The notes beneath the pieces are model-generated. The model did no database searches. It was given only the letters and a program-made list of their open reading frames with translations, and was not told where the DNA came from. A stretch of 64,000 nucleotides of DNA from an uncultured Lachnospiraceae bacterium (GTDB taxonomy: Bacteria > Bacillota > Clostridia > Lachnospirales > Lachnospiraceae). Where the stretch lies: positions 62,001 to 126,000 of the forward strand of contig CAJUAA010000002.1 of the NCBI GenBank assembly GCA_910584205.1. The letters run 5' to 3'. A program made the translations under genes and the position numbers. Below, piece after piece: positions 25,064 through 32,358 of the stretch (position 1 is its first letter; every line of letters begins with the position of its first letter).

Positions 25064-26136
25064 AGATAAATCTTGTGATGATCATGAAAAATGAAGAACG
25101 TTCACTCAGACGGTGTCTGGAAGCGGCGAAGCCGCTGGTGGACCGGATGATTATCGTGGACACCGGTTCAAAGGACGCGAGCATCCCCATTGCCAGGGAG
25201 ATGGGGGCGGAAGTCTTTTCTTTTTCGTGGATCGATGATTTTTCTGCGGCCAAAAATTTTGCGCTGGAGCATTCGGACGGGGACTGGAATCTGGTGCTGG
25301 ATGCGGATGAATATGTGAGGTCCTGCAGGCGCGAAGATCTGGAGCGGAGCCTGTCCGGAAGAAAGGGAACGTGGCTGGGGGGCATGATGAGGTATGATTC
25401 CTTCCGGGAGGAAGACGGCGTCAGCGTCAGTTCTTCCCTCCTTCCGCGTCTGCTTCCCCGGGGAGTCCGTTATGAGGGGAGGATCCATGAACAGCCGTCG
25501 GGAGATTATCCCTGTTATGAGGTCCCGCTGGAAGCGGACCACGACGGCTATCTGTATGTGGACAAAGGGGAGAGAAACCTGCCTTACCTGCTCCGGGAGA
25601 CACAGGAGCATCCGGAGGATGCGTACTATCAGTTTCAGCTGGCGTCAACCCTGAGAAACCTGAAGCGTCAGGAGGAAAGCCTGCCGTATTTCCGCGGATT
25701 TTACCGATGGTCGGACAGGGAGGACGGATACCGGCCGGGAGGCGTGGTACTGTATCTTTATACGCTGCTGGATGTTGGGACAGAGGAATGTCTGGAGGAA
25801 GCGGCGGCGGTGATCGAGAAGGAAGAACCGTCGTTGGGCGGATGGTCGGATTTCTGTTTTGTATGCGGCCTGTTTTATATGAAGCGGGTGTTGTCGGATG
25901 TACCGCGTTATATGGGACTGCTTCCGCGCATAGAACAGTGCTACAGGAGATGCCTGGAACTGGGGGAGCGTCCGGAACTTGGCGGTGTGGTCGGGACCGG
26001 TTCCTTTAAGGCGGCGTACAACCTGGGTGCATGGTATGAGGTGTCCGGACAGACGGAACTGGCGGTCCGGTATTATCGTCAGGCGGCGGAAGCGGGCTAC
26101 GGACCGGCGAAGGAGCGCCTGACAGCCTGTCTGTAG
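25060..26136 (+). CDS. Family 2 glycosyltransferase with TPR-like C-terminus
   Basis: About 358 residues. The GT2 domain (1-200) starts INLVMIMKNEERSLRRCLEA, has MIIVDTGSKDASIPIA and the metal-binding NLVLDADEYV. The second half has tetratricopeptide-like helical pairs (AYYQFQLASTLRNLKRQEES; AAYNLGAWYEVSGQTELAVR). This GT2-TPR layout is found in SunS-type and many flagellar-locus transferases that modify proteins. Coupling to the PilZ gene and the flagellar setting point to glycosylation of flagellin or a filament-associated protein, possibly linked to c-di-GMP; that is inference. Confidence 0.8.
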   Translation: MKINLVMIMKNEERSLRRCLEAAKPLVDRMIIVDTGSKDASIPIAREMGAEVFSFSWIDDFSAAKNFALEHSDGDWNLVLDADEYVRSCRREDLERSLSGRKGTWLGGMMRYDSFREEDGVSVSSSLLPRLLPRGVRYEGRIHEQPSGDYPCYEVPLEADHDGYLYVDKGERNLPYLLRETQEHPEDAYYQFQLASTLRNLKRQEESLPYFRGFYRWSDREDGYRPGGVVLYLYTLLDVGTEECLEEAAAVIEKEEPSLGGWSDFCFVCGLFYMKRVLSDVPRYMGLLPRIEQCYRRCLELGERPELGGVVGTGSFKAAYNLGAWYEVSGQTELAVRYYRQAAEAGYGPAKERLTACL

Positions 26137-26166
26137 ATGCCAATCGGCAGGTTTTGGAAAATATAC

Positions 26167-26193
26167 TTATTTTTACAAAAAAACAGACGATAT
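26167..26193 (+). promoter_or_regulatory. Candidate sigma-28 promoter of the FliD-C-like gene
   Basis: GACGATAT (26186-26193), one base from GCCGATAT, with TTAT 15 bases upstream (26167-26170). The downstream ATG is 130 bases away behind GAAAGGAGAG. Confidence 0.45.
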
Positions 26194-26323
26194 ATAGAAT
26201 GAAAAGAGTACTGATGTATTTGACATAAGGTTGCATCAGGAGAAATCCTTTTACAACAAAGGGCAGAGATCTTCGGATTTCTGCTGAAAAAGGTATCATG
26301 ATACCAGAAAGGAGAGATATAAT

Positions 26324-27265
26324 ATGGCAGCAAGTGGAATCGGCGGTATCGGTACGGATTATGGCTATGGATACGGCTATAATACGGGTTACAACAATGG
26401 TTTGGACTATGAGTCCTGGGTCAACGGTGCGAATGAGAAAGCGGATGAGCTGAAAGACAAGTATACGTCTACGGGCAGTACTTCCAGTACATCCGGCACG
26501 ACCAGCAGCACGACCAGTTCGGTTACGAACAAGTATGGCACGGCGTCCAGTTCTTCCGCGTATCTGAGAAGCTATCAGCTGGCACTTACGGATCTGGAAG
26601 ATTCGGCCTCCAAGCTTCAGGTTTACGAGAAGGACAACGTATTCTCAAAATACGAGCAGGCGCTTGCAAAGGCAGAGGAAGCGGGAAAGAGCGGCGACGC
26701 GAATGCGATCAAGTCCGCACAGGATTCCGTGGAGAAGGCTTTTGGAAACATGGTTTCTGCAATCAAGACGTTCGTGGATGACTACAACAGCACGGTTTCT
26801 TTCCTGAAAAACAACAATGGCGCGACTGCTACGGCAGAGAGTGACATGAACAGCTTTATGAGCTACACGTTGACGGACAAGGCGCTGCAGACGTTTGGCC
26901 TGAGCAAGGATAAGGACGGCTACCTGTCTGTGGATGAGAAGAAACTGACGGAGTCCCTGGAGCAGAGTTATGATTTTGTGAAGGAGACCGTGGGCGGACA
27001 GTACGGCATCGCAGAGCGCGTGGGAACCAAGGCGACCAGAATTCTGGATTCGCCGGTGGATCGGATCCTTGGAACGAACAGCACCAACGCCAGCGAAGAG
27101 ACTGCAAAGAAAGACAGCACTTCTTCTTCCAGTACGGCAAAAGCTTCTTCCAATAAGTCGGTGATGACGGATTCGTTTACGTCCTTTGCGAACTTTGCAA
27201 AGAGCGGAGCCTACAATCTGACCAATTATTATTCCGTTGGGATGCTTCTGAATACGATTGGTTAA
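26324..27265 (+). CDS. FliD C-terminal-like secreted protein of unknown function
   Basis: About 313 residues. N-terminus has a Gly/Tyr-rich stretch (TDYGYGYGYNTGYNNGLDYE), then a Ser/Thr linker. Residues about 130-250 read like the C-terminal domain of FliD: MVSAIKTFVDDYNSTVSFLK, MSYTLTDKALQTFGLSKDKD, GYLSVDEKKLTESLEQ and the VKETVGGQYGIAERVG stretch. A Ser/Thr/Ala linker and a hydrophobic tail follow. No Sec signal is present, in line with flagellar-type export. It probably belongs to the flagellar regulon given its sigma-28-like site. It lacks the FliD N-terminal half and is not a simple duplicate of fliD at 11411; role unknown. Confidence 0.65.
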   Translation: MAASGIGGIGTDYGYGYGYNTGYNNGLDYESWVNGANEKADELKDKYTSTGSTSSTSGTTSSTTSSVTNKYGTASSSSAYLRSYQLALTDLEDSASKLQVYEKDNVFSKYEQALAKAEEAGKSGDANAIKSAQDSVEKAFGNMVSAIKTFVDDYNSTVSFLKNNNGATATAESDMNSFMSYTLTDKALQTFGLSKDKDGYLSVDEKKLTESLEQSYDFVKETVGGQYGIAERVGTKATRILDSPVDRILGTNSTNASEETAKKDSTSSSSTAKASSNKSVMTDSFTSFANFAKSGAYNLTNYYSVGMLLNTIG

Positions 27266-27272
27266 GACGGAC

Positions 27273-27299
27273 AAAAGCGGCGGGGGTTCCGCCGCTTTT
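27273..27299. terminator. Bidirectional terminator
   Basis: AAAAGCGGCGG, loop GGGTT... and CCGCCGCTTTT; the A and T runs flank both sides. It separates the FliD-C-like gene from the convergent C39-like gene. Confidence 0.88.
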
Positions 27300-27325
27300 C
27301 TTATGCCGTTTTTTTATCGGGAAAG

Positions 27326-28201
27326 CTATGGCTGCACGGCCCAGAGGGGGCCGCCGCTGTCGTAGCTTTTTTTCAGTTCGGACAGAAGCTGCTCCAAATC
27401 CCACTCCATGGTACAGTTTTCGTAATCTGCCGGATCGGCGATGGTGATGCTGCCGTTGTCCAGAAGTTTTGTAAACAGGACAAAATGCCCATTCTCCGTC
27501 AAAGATCCCCGTCCCATAAGGGCTACGAGAATATGGCCGGAGGAGAGCAGTTCCGATACGTGTTCGAAAGAACGGTCCGTGACGCTTTCCGCATGGAGCC
27601 CGTAGGCTTCCAGCGCGTCAGGAATCAGGCTGTGGTAGGAGCCTCCATGGAGCGCATAATATCCGTTGTCCGAAGCCCACACAGCCAGGTCGGTGGGATT
27701 CACCGCATAGTCACTGAAGCTGTTGATGACCATGGCCACTGCAGACGGTCCGCAGCCGTACTTTTCCATAGGGTCATTACCGCCGTACAGAAAATCGGAC
27801 CAGCGGCTGTCGGTCTGATTGAAATAAACCATGGGTCCGCAGCCGGTATCCAGCATGTACAGGTATGTCTGATCGGAGTCTTCGGCACCTTCCGGACCCA
27901 GACGGGAGATGCTGCCCTGCTCTCCGGAGGACTGGATATAGGGCGGATCTTCTTCTTTTGCGGCGGCAACAGGCAGGGCATCTGTGGATGCGGAGGCGTC
28001 AAAGCGCTCCAAAAGAGAAGAAACAGCTTCCGGAAGAGACGATACCTGTTCCAGAAGACGGCTTTCTGCGGCGGCGGCAAACTGGTGTATTTCTTCCGCG
28101 GTAACCGGATGATACAGAAAACAGAGACTTCCGATCATAACTGCCGCGCAGGCGGCGATACCGGGAATCAAAAGAAGAGACGGGTTTTTTAAACGGTTCA
28201 T
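27326..28201 (-). CDS. Membrane-anchored C39-like cysteine peptidase
   Basis: About 291 residues. An N-terminal hydrophobic segment (LLLIPGIAACAAVMIGSLCF) would anchor or export the protein; a polar linker of about 100 residues follows. The papain-like C39-type domain starts near residue 145: MEKYGCGPSAVAMVINSF supplies the catalytic Cys, NGHFVLFTKL the His, and ITIADPADYE the Asp. Family members are extracytoplasmic peptidases or bacteriocin-processing-like domains, but here there is no transporter. It shares the minus strand with the next hypothetical gene, 19 bases apart. Substrate unknown. Confidence 0.78.
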   Translation of the reverse strand: MNRLKNPSLLLIPGIAACAAVMIGSLCFLYHPVTAEEIHQFAAAAESRLLEQVSSLPEAVSSLLERFDASASTDALPVAAAKEEDPPYIQSSGEQGSISRLGPEGAEDSDQTYLYMLDTGCGPMVYFNQTDSRWSDFLYGGNDPMEKYGCGPSAVAMVINSFSDYAVNPTDLAVWASDNGYYALHGGSYHSLIPDALEAYGLHAESVTDRSFEHVSELLSSGHILVALMGRGSLTENGHFVLFTKLLDNGSITIADPADYENCTMEWDLEQLLSELKKSYDSGGPLWAVQP

Positions 28202-28220
28202 GACAGGGACCTCGCTTTTC

Positions 28221-28928
28221 TCAGACCGTGAGGTCGATGGAACCCATGTCGGCCATACCAGAAGAAAGATCCACTCCCTCTGTGCCTGTAAAAGAATCCA
28301 AAGATCCGGAAGCGGCTTCCAGCGCGTTCATCATGGAGGACGTCAGCTCGCCGGCTGCTTCCTTATTGTCTTCATTCAGTTCTTTCATGGCATATTCCCG
28401 TTCATCCCGGCGGCGTTTTCTCCGTCTTCCGCGCAGTTCTTCGCGGATTTGTTTCGCTTTCTGTTCTTTCTGCTGGGTTTCCGCCCGCTTCTGTTCGTTT
28501 TCCATCTGTTCTTCCTTGTTCAGATGTTTCAGTTTTTTCTGAATACGTTTGATCAGTTTTTCCATCCGCTTAATCATCTGGCGGGCCTTTTTGGCGTCTT
28601 TTCCTTCGCAGGCATAGGCAGACATCTTCAGATTGGCCAGCGCCTTCATGGCCTTGGACATGACCTGCTGAACGTCGAGCCTTGTCTCTGCCCGTGCCAG
28701 CTCTGCCGCAAGCTGTCCTACCGAATCCTTGGGGGCGGAGGCTTTCATCCGGGAATTGGAATCCTGGTCGCCGGACTTCAGGCGGTCAAGGGCTTCCTCT
28801 GTACGGTCGAGCGTATCGGTATCCGGAAGCTTTGATGATTCTGCGGGTTTTGCAGAATCATTCTTCCAATTCATGGATCTATAGGCGGTACCGGCATTCA
28901 TCTGCCAGTTGGTGGACGTAACTTTCAT
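28221..28928 (-). CDS. Hypothetical basic coiled-coil protein
   Basis: About 235 residues, not recognised. The first 75 residues are polar; residues about 100-190 form a very charged coiled coil rich in Lys, Arg, Glu and Gln (KRMEKLIKRIQKKLKHLNKE; REELRGRRRKRRRDEREYAM); the C-terminus is acidic. No membrane segment or signal peptide. Upstream is a perfect sigma-28-type -10 on the same strand, so it may belong to the motility regulon. GGAGG lies before the ATG. Structural or cytoskeletal partner of the flagellar apparatus is a guess. Confidence 0.7.
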   Translation of the reverse strand: MKVTSTNWQMNAGTAYRSMNWKNDSAKPAESSKLPDTDTLDRTEEALDRLKSGDQDSNSRMKASAPKDSVGQLAAELARAETRLDVQQVMSKAMKALANLKMSAYACEGKDAKKARQMIKRMEKLIKRIQKKLKHLNKEEQMENEQKRAETQQKEQKAKQIREELRGRRRKRRRDEREYAMKELNEDNKEAAGELTSSMMNALEAASGSLDSFTGTEGVDLSSGMADMGSIDLTV

Positions 28929-28987
28929 GATATCCCTCCTTTGCTTTCAGGGAATGTGTGAAAAATCTGTGAACTTCTATTTATAAT

Positions 28988-28995
28988 ATATCGGC
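28988..28995 (-). promoter_or_regulatory. Sigma-28-like -10 ahead of the coiled-coil gene
   Basis: GCCGATAT on the minus strand, 60 bases before the start. No TAAA or TTAT at normal spacing, so the -35 is weak. Confidence 0.4.
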
Positions 28996-29041
28996 GGTTT
29001 TTGCGGAAAGAAAAGTTTTAACTTTACATATTCCTTTAAAA

Positions 29042-29370
29042 GTGTTATGGTTAAAAAACTTATTTGAAACGCTGGATGACGCAATAAATGGGCTTTTTAA
29101 GGGAAAACTGACAACGGACAGAAAGAATCATTCCGGAGAAGGTATTTTTTCACTTCCCGGGTTCTGGACGAATTTATGGTTTTTTCAGATGGAAAGGTAT
29201 TTAAAGAAGTGGAGCTGGATTTTGAAGGAATCGATGAGATCGGACAGGGATTTGCTCATGAAATATTTGTTGTTTTTCAGAATCAGCACCCGGAAGTATC
29301 GCTGCTTCCTCTTAATATGTCCCCGGACGTAGAGAAAATGATCCAACATGTTAAGAAAACCAGCCTGTAA
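29042..29370 (+). pseudogene. Remnant of a DUF4325 (STAS-like) protein, frameshifted and 5'-truncated
   Basis: Two frames are needed to read the domain. Up to 29145 the frame from 29042 gives TTDRKNHSGEGIF; after the T6 run (29145-29150) the other frame continues FTSRVLDEFMVFSDGK, then IDEIGQGFAHEIFVVFQNQH and PLNMSPDVEKMIQHVKK, the C-terminal STAS-like domain. One missing T explains the break. The usual N-terminal helix-turn-helix and ATPase-like part is absent upstream. A short frame from ATG 29176 could still be translated, but there is no good ribosome site. Confidence 0.65.
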
Positions 29371-29414
29371 CACGCAGAGAAACTATGTAAAATTCCATGA
29401 AAACGAGGCGCAGC

Positions 29415-30128
29415 ATGAACAGTCAGTTTATTCAGAGCATATCCATCAACTGGGACCGGATCGGCCGGGACAGTTATCTAAGAGACATTGAGGCCATCCG
29501 GGGGATGGAGCAGATGGTATTCAAAAGTCCCATTACTTTTTTCGTGGGGGAGAACGGGAGCGGAAAGTCCACGCTTCTGGAGGCCATCGCCATAGCGGAA
29601 GGATTCAATCCGGAAGGCGGGACGAAAAACTACCGGTTTTCCACCTATGATTCCCATTCAGAACTCTATGACGCGCTTCGGGTTATCAGAGGGATTCATA
29701 AACCCGGATGGGGATATTTTCTCCGGGCGGAGAGTTTCTACAATGTAGCAACCATGGAGATGGATTACGCAGATGAGCGCCATCCGTCGGAGCGGTATCA
29801 TGAAAAGTCCCACGGGGAAAGCTTTCTCGCCATCGCCCAGAGACATTTAAGGCCCAACGGCCTGTATCTGCTGGATGAGCCGGAAGCGGCGCTGTCTCCC
29901 CAGCGGCAGCTGACGCTTCTGATGGAGATCTGGGAATGTGCCAGGCAGGAATCGCAGTTCTTCATCGTCACGCATTCGCCGATCCTTCTGGGCATTCCGG
30001 ACGCAGAGATCTGGACCTTTGACGACGGCCCGGTACACCGGTGCAGTTATGAGGAAACCGACAGCTATCAGGTGACGGAGATGTTCATCAACAGCCGGGA
30101 ATATCTGCTGAAAAGGCTGCTGAACTGA
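29415..30128 (+). CDS. Orphan ABC/AAA-type ATPase (SMC/OLD-like P-loop)
   Basis: About 237 residues of a free-standing ATP-binding-cassette protein. Walker A is FFVGENGSGKSTLLEAIAIA; the signature is EKSHGESFLAI; Walker B GLYLLDEPEAALSP; the switch His is in FIVTHSPILLG. Together these place it with COG3910-type predicted ATPases, not transporters, since no permease is near. The start at 29415 has GAGG at good spacing; ATG 29397 is a weaker choice. Role unknown; related ATPases occur in defence, repair and metal contexts. Confidence 0.8.
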   Translation: MNSQFIQSISINWDRIGRDSYLRDIEAIRGMEQMVFKSPITFFVGENGSGKSTLLEAIAIAEGFNPEGGTKNYRFSTYDSHSELYDALRVIRGIHKPGWGYFLRAESFYNVATMEMDYADERHPSERYHEKSHGESFLAIAQRHLRPNGLYLLDEPEAALSPQRQLTLLMEIWECARQESQFFIVTHSPILLGIPDAEIWTFDDGPVHRCSYEETDSYQVTEMFINSREYLLKRLLN

Positions 30129-30177
30129 AGAAGCACAGACCGGGAAGCCTTTGAAGCCGCCGCAGCAGTCCGCGTAT

Positions 30178-30792
30178 TTAAATAGCCCGAAGAAAATTTA
30201 AGGAGCCTGCCGGATTTTCCGTTCCCTTTTCCAGAAGTGAAATAAGGCCAAGAATCGTGTCTTCGGTCTCTTCCGGGGTGGAAGGCACCAGGGCGTTGTC
30301 CAGTTTGACGGCCAGGACAACGAGCACGATCTCCGCCAGAGCGGCGGGGCGGTCAAAATGGATCTCTCCGGTGTCGATGCCCTGCCGGATGATATCCGTC
30401 AATACCGGCTTCAGTTCCATAATCAAATAGGTCAGATACTTCTGGTGGATAAACGCCTGTTCCGGAGCGCTGGCGGATGCGGGTGTGTTTCTGCGGGCGC
30501 GGAACTGCGCAGAAGAGTTGCGGCATGCCTGAAAGATCATGGCCATGCGGGTGAAGGGCGGAATGTCGGTTCTGGAAGCCAGATTTTTGGCAGTGTGAAG
30601 CGGCTGCGCATAATCCCGTTCCACCAGAGCCTCCAGGATAGCCTCCTTGGAGGGAAAATAATAATAGAGGCTCCCTTTTCCCATATCTGCCGCACGGGCG
30701 ATCTCATTGACCGAGATATTCCGTATGTCTTTTGCTTCCAGCAGCGTCTGGAGCGCGTCCAGGATCTTTGTATATTTCGTGTCATTTGGCAT
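30178..30792 (-). CDS. TetR/AcrR-family repressor
   Basis: About 204 residues. The DNA-binding helix-turn-helix is IRNISVNEIARAADMGKGSL followed by YYYFPSKEAILEALVER, the TetR hallmark. The ligand-binding domain that follows is not specific enough to name an inducer. The start at 30792 is chosen because AGGTGG lies upstream; ATGs at 30828 and 30816 lack a site. It is divergent from the SCP2-hydrolase-condensation-ACP-ligase operon, and two GACC-N3-GGTC palindromes lie in between, so control of that operon is the best reading. A hydrophobic acyl or lipid inducer would fit. Confidence 0.85.
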   Translation of the reverse strand: MPNDTKYTKILDALQTLLEAKDIRNISVNEIARAADMGKGSLYYYFPSKEAILEALVERDYAQPLHTAKNLASRTDIPPFTRMAMIFQACRNSSAQFRARRNTPASASAPEQAFIHQKYLTYLIMELKPVLTDIIRQGIDTGEIHFDRPAALAEIVLVVLAVKLDNALVPSTPEETEDTILGLISLLEKGTENPAGSLNFLRAI

Positions 30793-30951
30793 AAAGGAAC
30801 CACCTTTCTGTTTCATCCCATTATACACAAATCAAACGGTCTGTACAATCTTTTTTCAGAGACCGGCTTTCAAATGCAGAAGCGGCAGGCGTTTTTTGCA
30901 TATTTCACGGAGAACTTCTTTTTCCTGTCTGTATTTTTGGACAAAATATAG

Positions 30952-31008
30952 TTGACCAGCGGTCGAAAAGATGTTAAAGTACAGGGGAATCAAATCGACC
31001 GACGGTCG
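30952..31008 (+). promoter_or_regulatory. TetR-controlled promoter with two operators
   Basis: -35 TTGACC (30952-30957), 17-base spacer, -10 TAAAGT (30975-30980). GACCAGCGGTC (30954-30964) overlaps the -35 and GACCGACGGTC (30997-31007) lies just after the start point; both end in GGTCGAAAA. Their centres are 43 bases apart, four helical turns. One bound repressor pair would block polymerase at both sides. Confidence 0.75.
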
Positions 31009-31044
31009 AAAAAGACAAAATGCGACATTGCGGAGGGTGAGAAG

Positions 31045-31377
31045 ATGACATATGCGGATTTTTTCGCAGAGATAAAAGGAAGATTTATGGAAGCGGATGT
31101 GAGTGACATTACGGAGCATCTGGCCTATCAGTTCAACATTACAGGAGAGGCGTCCGGTATCTTTTATGTGGAAGTGAAAGACGGAAAGCTGTTTGTGGAA
31201 CCCTATGAATATTTTGACCGGGACGCCCTGTTTATCTGCAGCGCGCAGACGCTTCGGGATCTGGCGGACGGTAAACTGGATCCGGTCCTGGCGTTTACGG
31301 TCCAGAAACTGAAAGTGGAAGGAAACATTGACAAGGCGCTGCGTTTTAAGGAACTGGCGGACCGCAGCAGGGCCTGA
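31045..31377 (+). CDS. SCP2 sterol-carrier-domain protein
   Basis: About 110 residues, a stand-alone SCP2 fold that forms a hydrophobic pocket for lipids or acyl chains. ASGIFYVEVKDGKLFVEPYE and DALFICSAQTLRDLADGKLD, then PVLAFTVQKLKVEGNIDKAL are typical of the family. The ATG at 31045 follows GGAGGGTGAGAAG. First gene of the TetR-controlled operon, so it may present a lipid substrate or product of the enzymes downstream. No signal peptide. Confidence 0.82.
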   Translation: MTYADFFAEIKGRFMEADVSDITEHLAYQFNITGEASGIFYVEVKDGKLFVEPYEYFDRDALFICSAQTLRDLADGKLDPVLAFTVQKLKVEGNIDKALRFKELADRSRA

Positions 31378-31410
31378 ATGTAAAAAGAGACAGAGAAAGA
31401 AGGAACAGAT

Positions 31411-32358
31411 ATGAAGAAAAAAGCGGGAGCCATAGCCATATTTCTCGGGCTTCTGACCGTGGCGGAAGCAGGCGGATCGGCTTATTTTTACCGCAGGACC
31501 ATGAAGCGCGGCAACGCGAAGAAGGAACGTACCATGAAGATGGCCGGGACGGACTGGAACCAGTATCTGCCGCTGATCGAAAAGAGAAAAGAGCATATGA
31601 TGGCGCAGCCCCATGAGGACGTATACCGTCTGTCCGACGACGGACTGAAGCTGCACGCCACCTGGTTTCCGGCAGGAGATCAGAAAAAGACCGTCATTTG
31701 TTTTCACGGCTATACCAGCCAGGGGATGAGCGATTATATCGGACTTTCGGATTACTATATGAAGCGGGGATTTTCCATGCTTCTGGTGGACGAACGGTCT
31801 CACGGAGACAGCGAAGGGGAGTATATCGGTTTTGGATGCCTGGATCGGATGGACGCCCTTGGATGGATCGAATGGCTGGTCGGCAGATGCGGGGAGGATA
31901 TGGAGATCCTGCTGCACGGAACGTCCATGGGAGGCGCTACCGTACTGATGGCCAGCGGGCTGGAACTGCCCGGGCAGGTGAAGGGGATCGTATCGGACTG
32001 CGGATTTACGTCCGCCAAAGAGGTATTTACCCATGTGCTCCATTCCATGTACCATCTGCCGGCATTTCCCATGATCCAGATTGCCAGTCTGGTAAATAAG
32101 AAAAAGGCAGGCTACGGGCTGGACGAGTGCAATTCTGTCAGAGAGGTCAGAAAGGCGGAGGTGCCGATTCTTCTGATCCATGGAAGCGCGGATACGTTCG
32201 TGCCCTGCAGCATGTGTGAAAAGATCTATGAAAATGTGGCGTCGGAAAAGAAGATGCTGATTGTGGAAGGCGCGGCTCATGCGGAGAGCTATTATAAGGA
32301 TATGGAAGCTTACGAGCAGGCGCTGGACGAGTTTATTGGAGGTTTGATGAAAAAATGA
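31411..32358 (+). CDS. Membrane-anchored alpha/beta hydrolase
   Basis: About 315 residues. An N-terminal hydrophobic segment AIAIFLGLLTVAEAGGSAYF suggests a membrane anchor with the catalytic domain outside. The hydrolase fold shows TVICFHGYTSQG (oxyanion region), the nucleophile elbow HGTSMGGATVL, the Asp in IHGSADTFVP and the His in EGAAHAESYY. Likely an esterase, thioesterase or lipase acting on the same acyl compound as its neighbours. Its stop overlaps the next start (ATGATG at 32355), indicating coupled translation. Confidence 0.85.
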   Translation: MKKKAGAIAIFLGLLTVAEAGGSAYFYRRTMKRGNAKKERTMKMAGTDWNQYLPLIEKRKEHMMAQPHEDVYRLSDDGLKLHATWFPAGDQKKTVICFHGYTSQGMSDYIGLSDYYMKRGFSMLLVDERSHGDSEGEYIGFGCLDRMDALGWIEWLVGRCGEDMEILLHGTSMGGATVLMASGLELPGQVKGIVSDCGFTSAKEVFTHVLHSMYHLPAFPMIQIASLVNKKKAGYGLDECNSVREVRKAEVPILLIHGSADTFVPCSMCEKIYENVASEKKMLIVEGAAHAESYYKDMEAYEQALDEFIGGLMKK

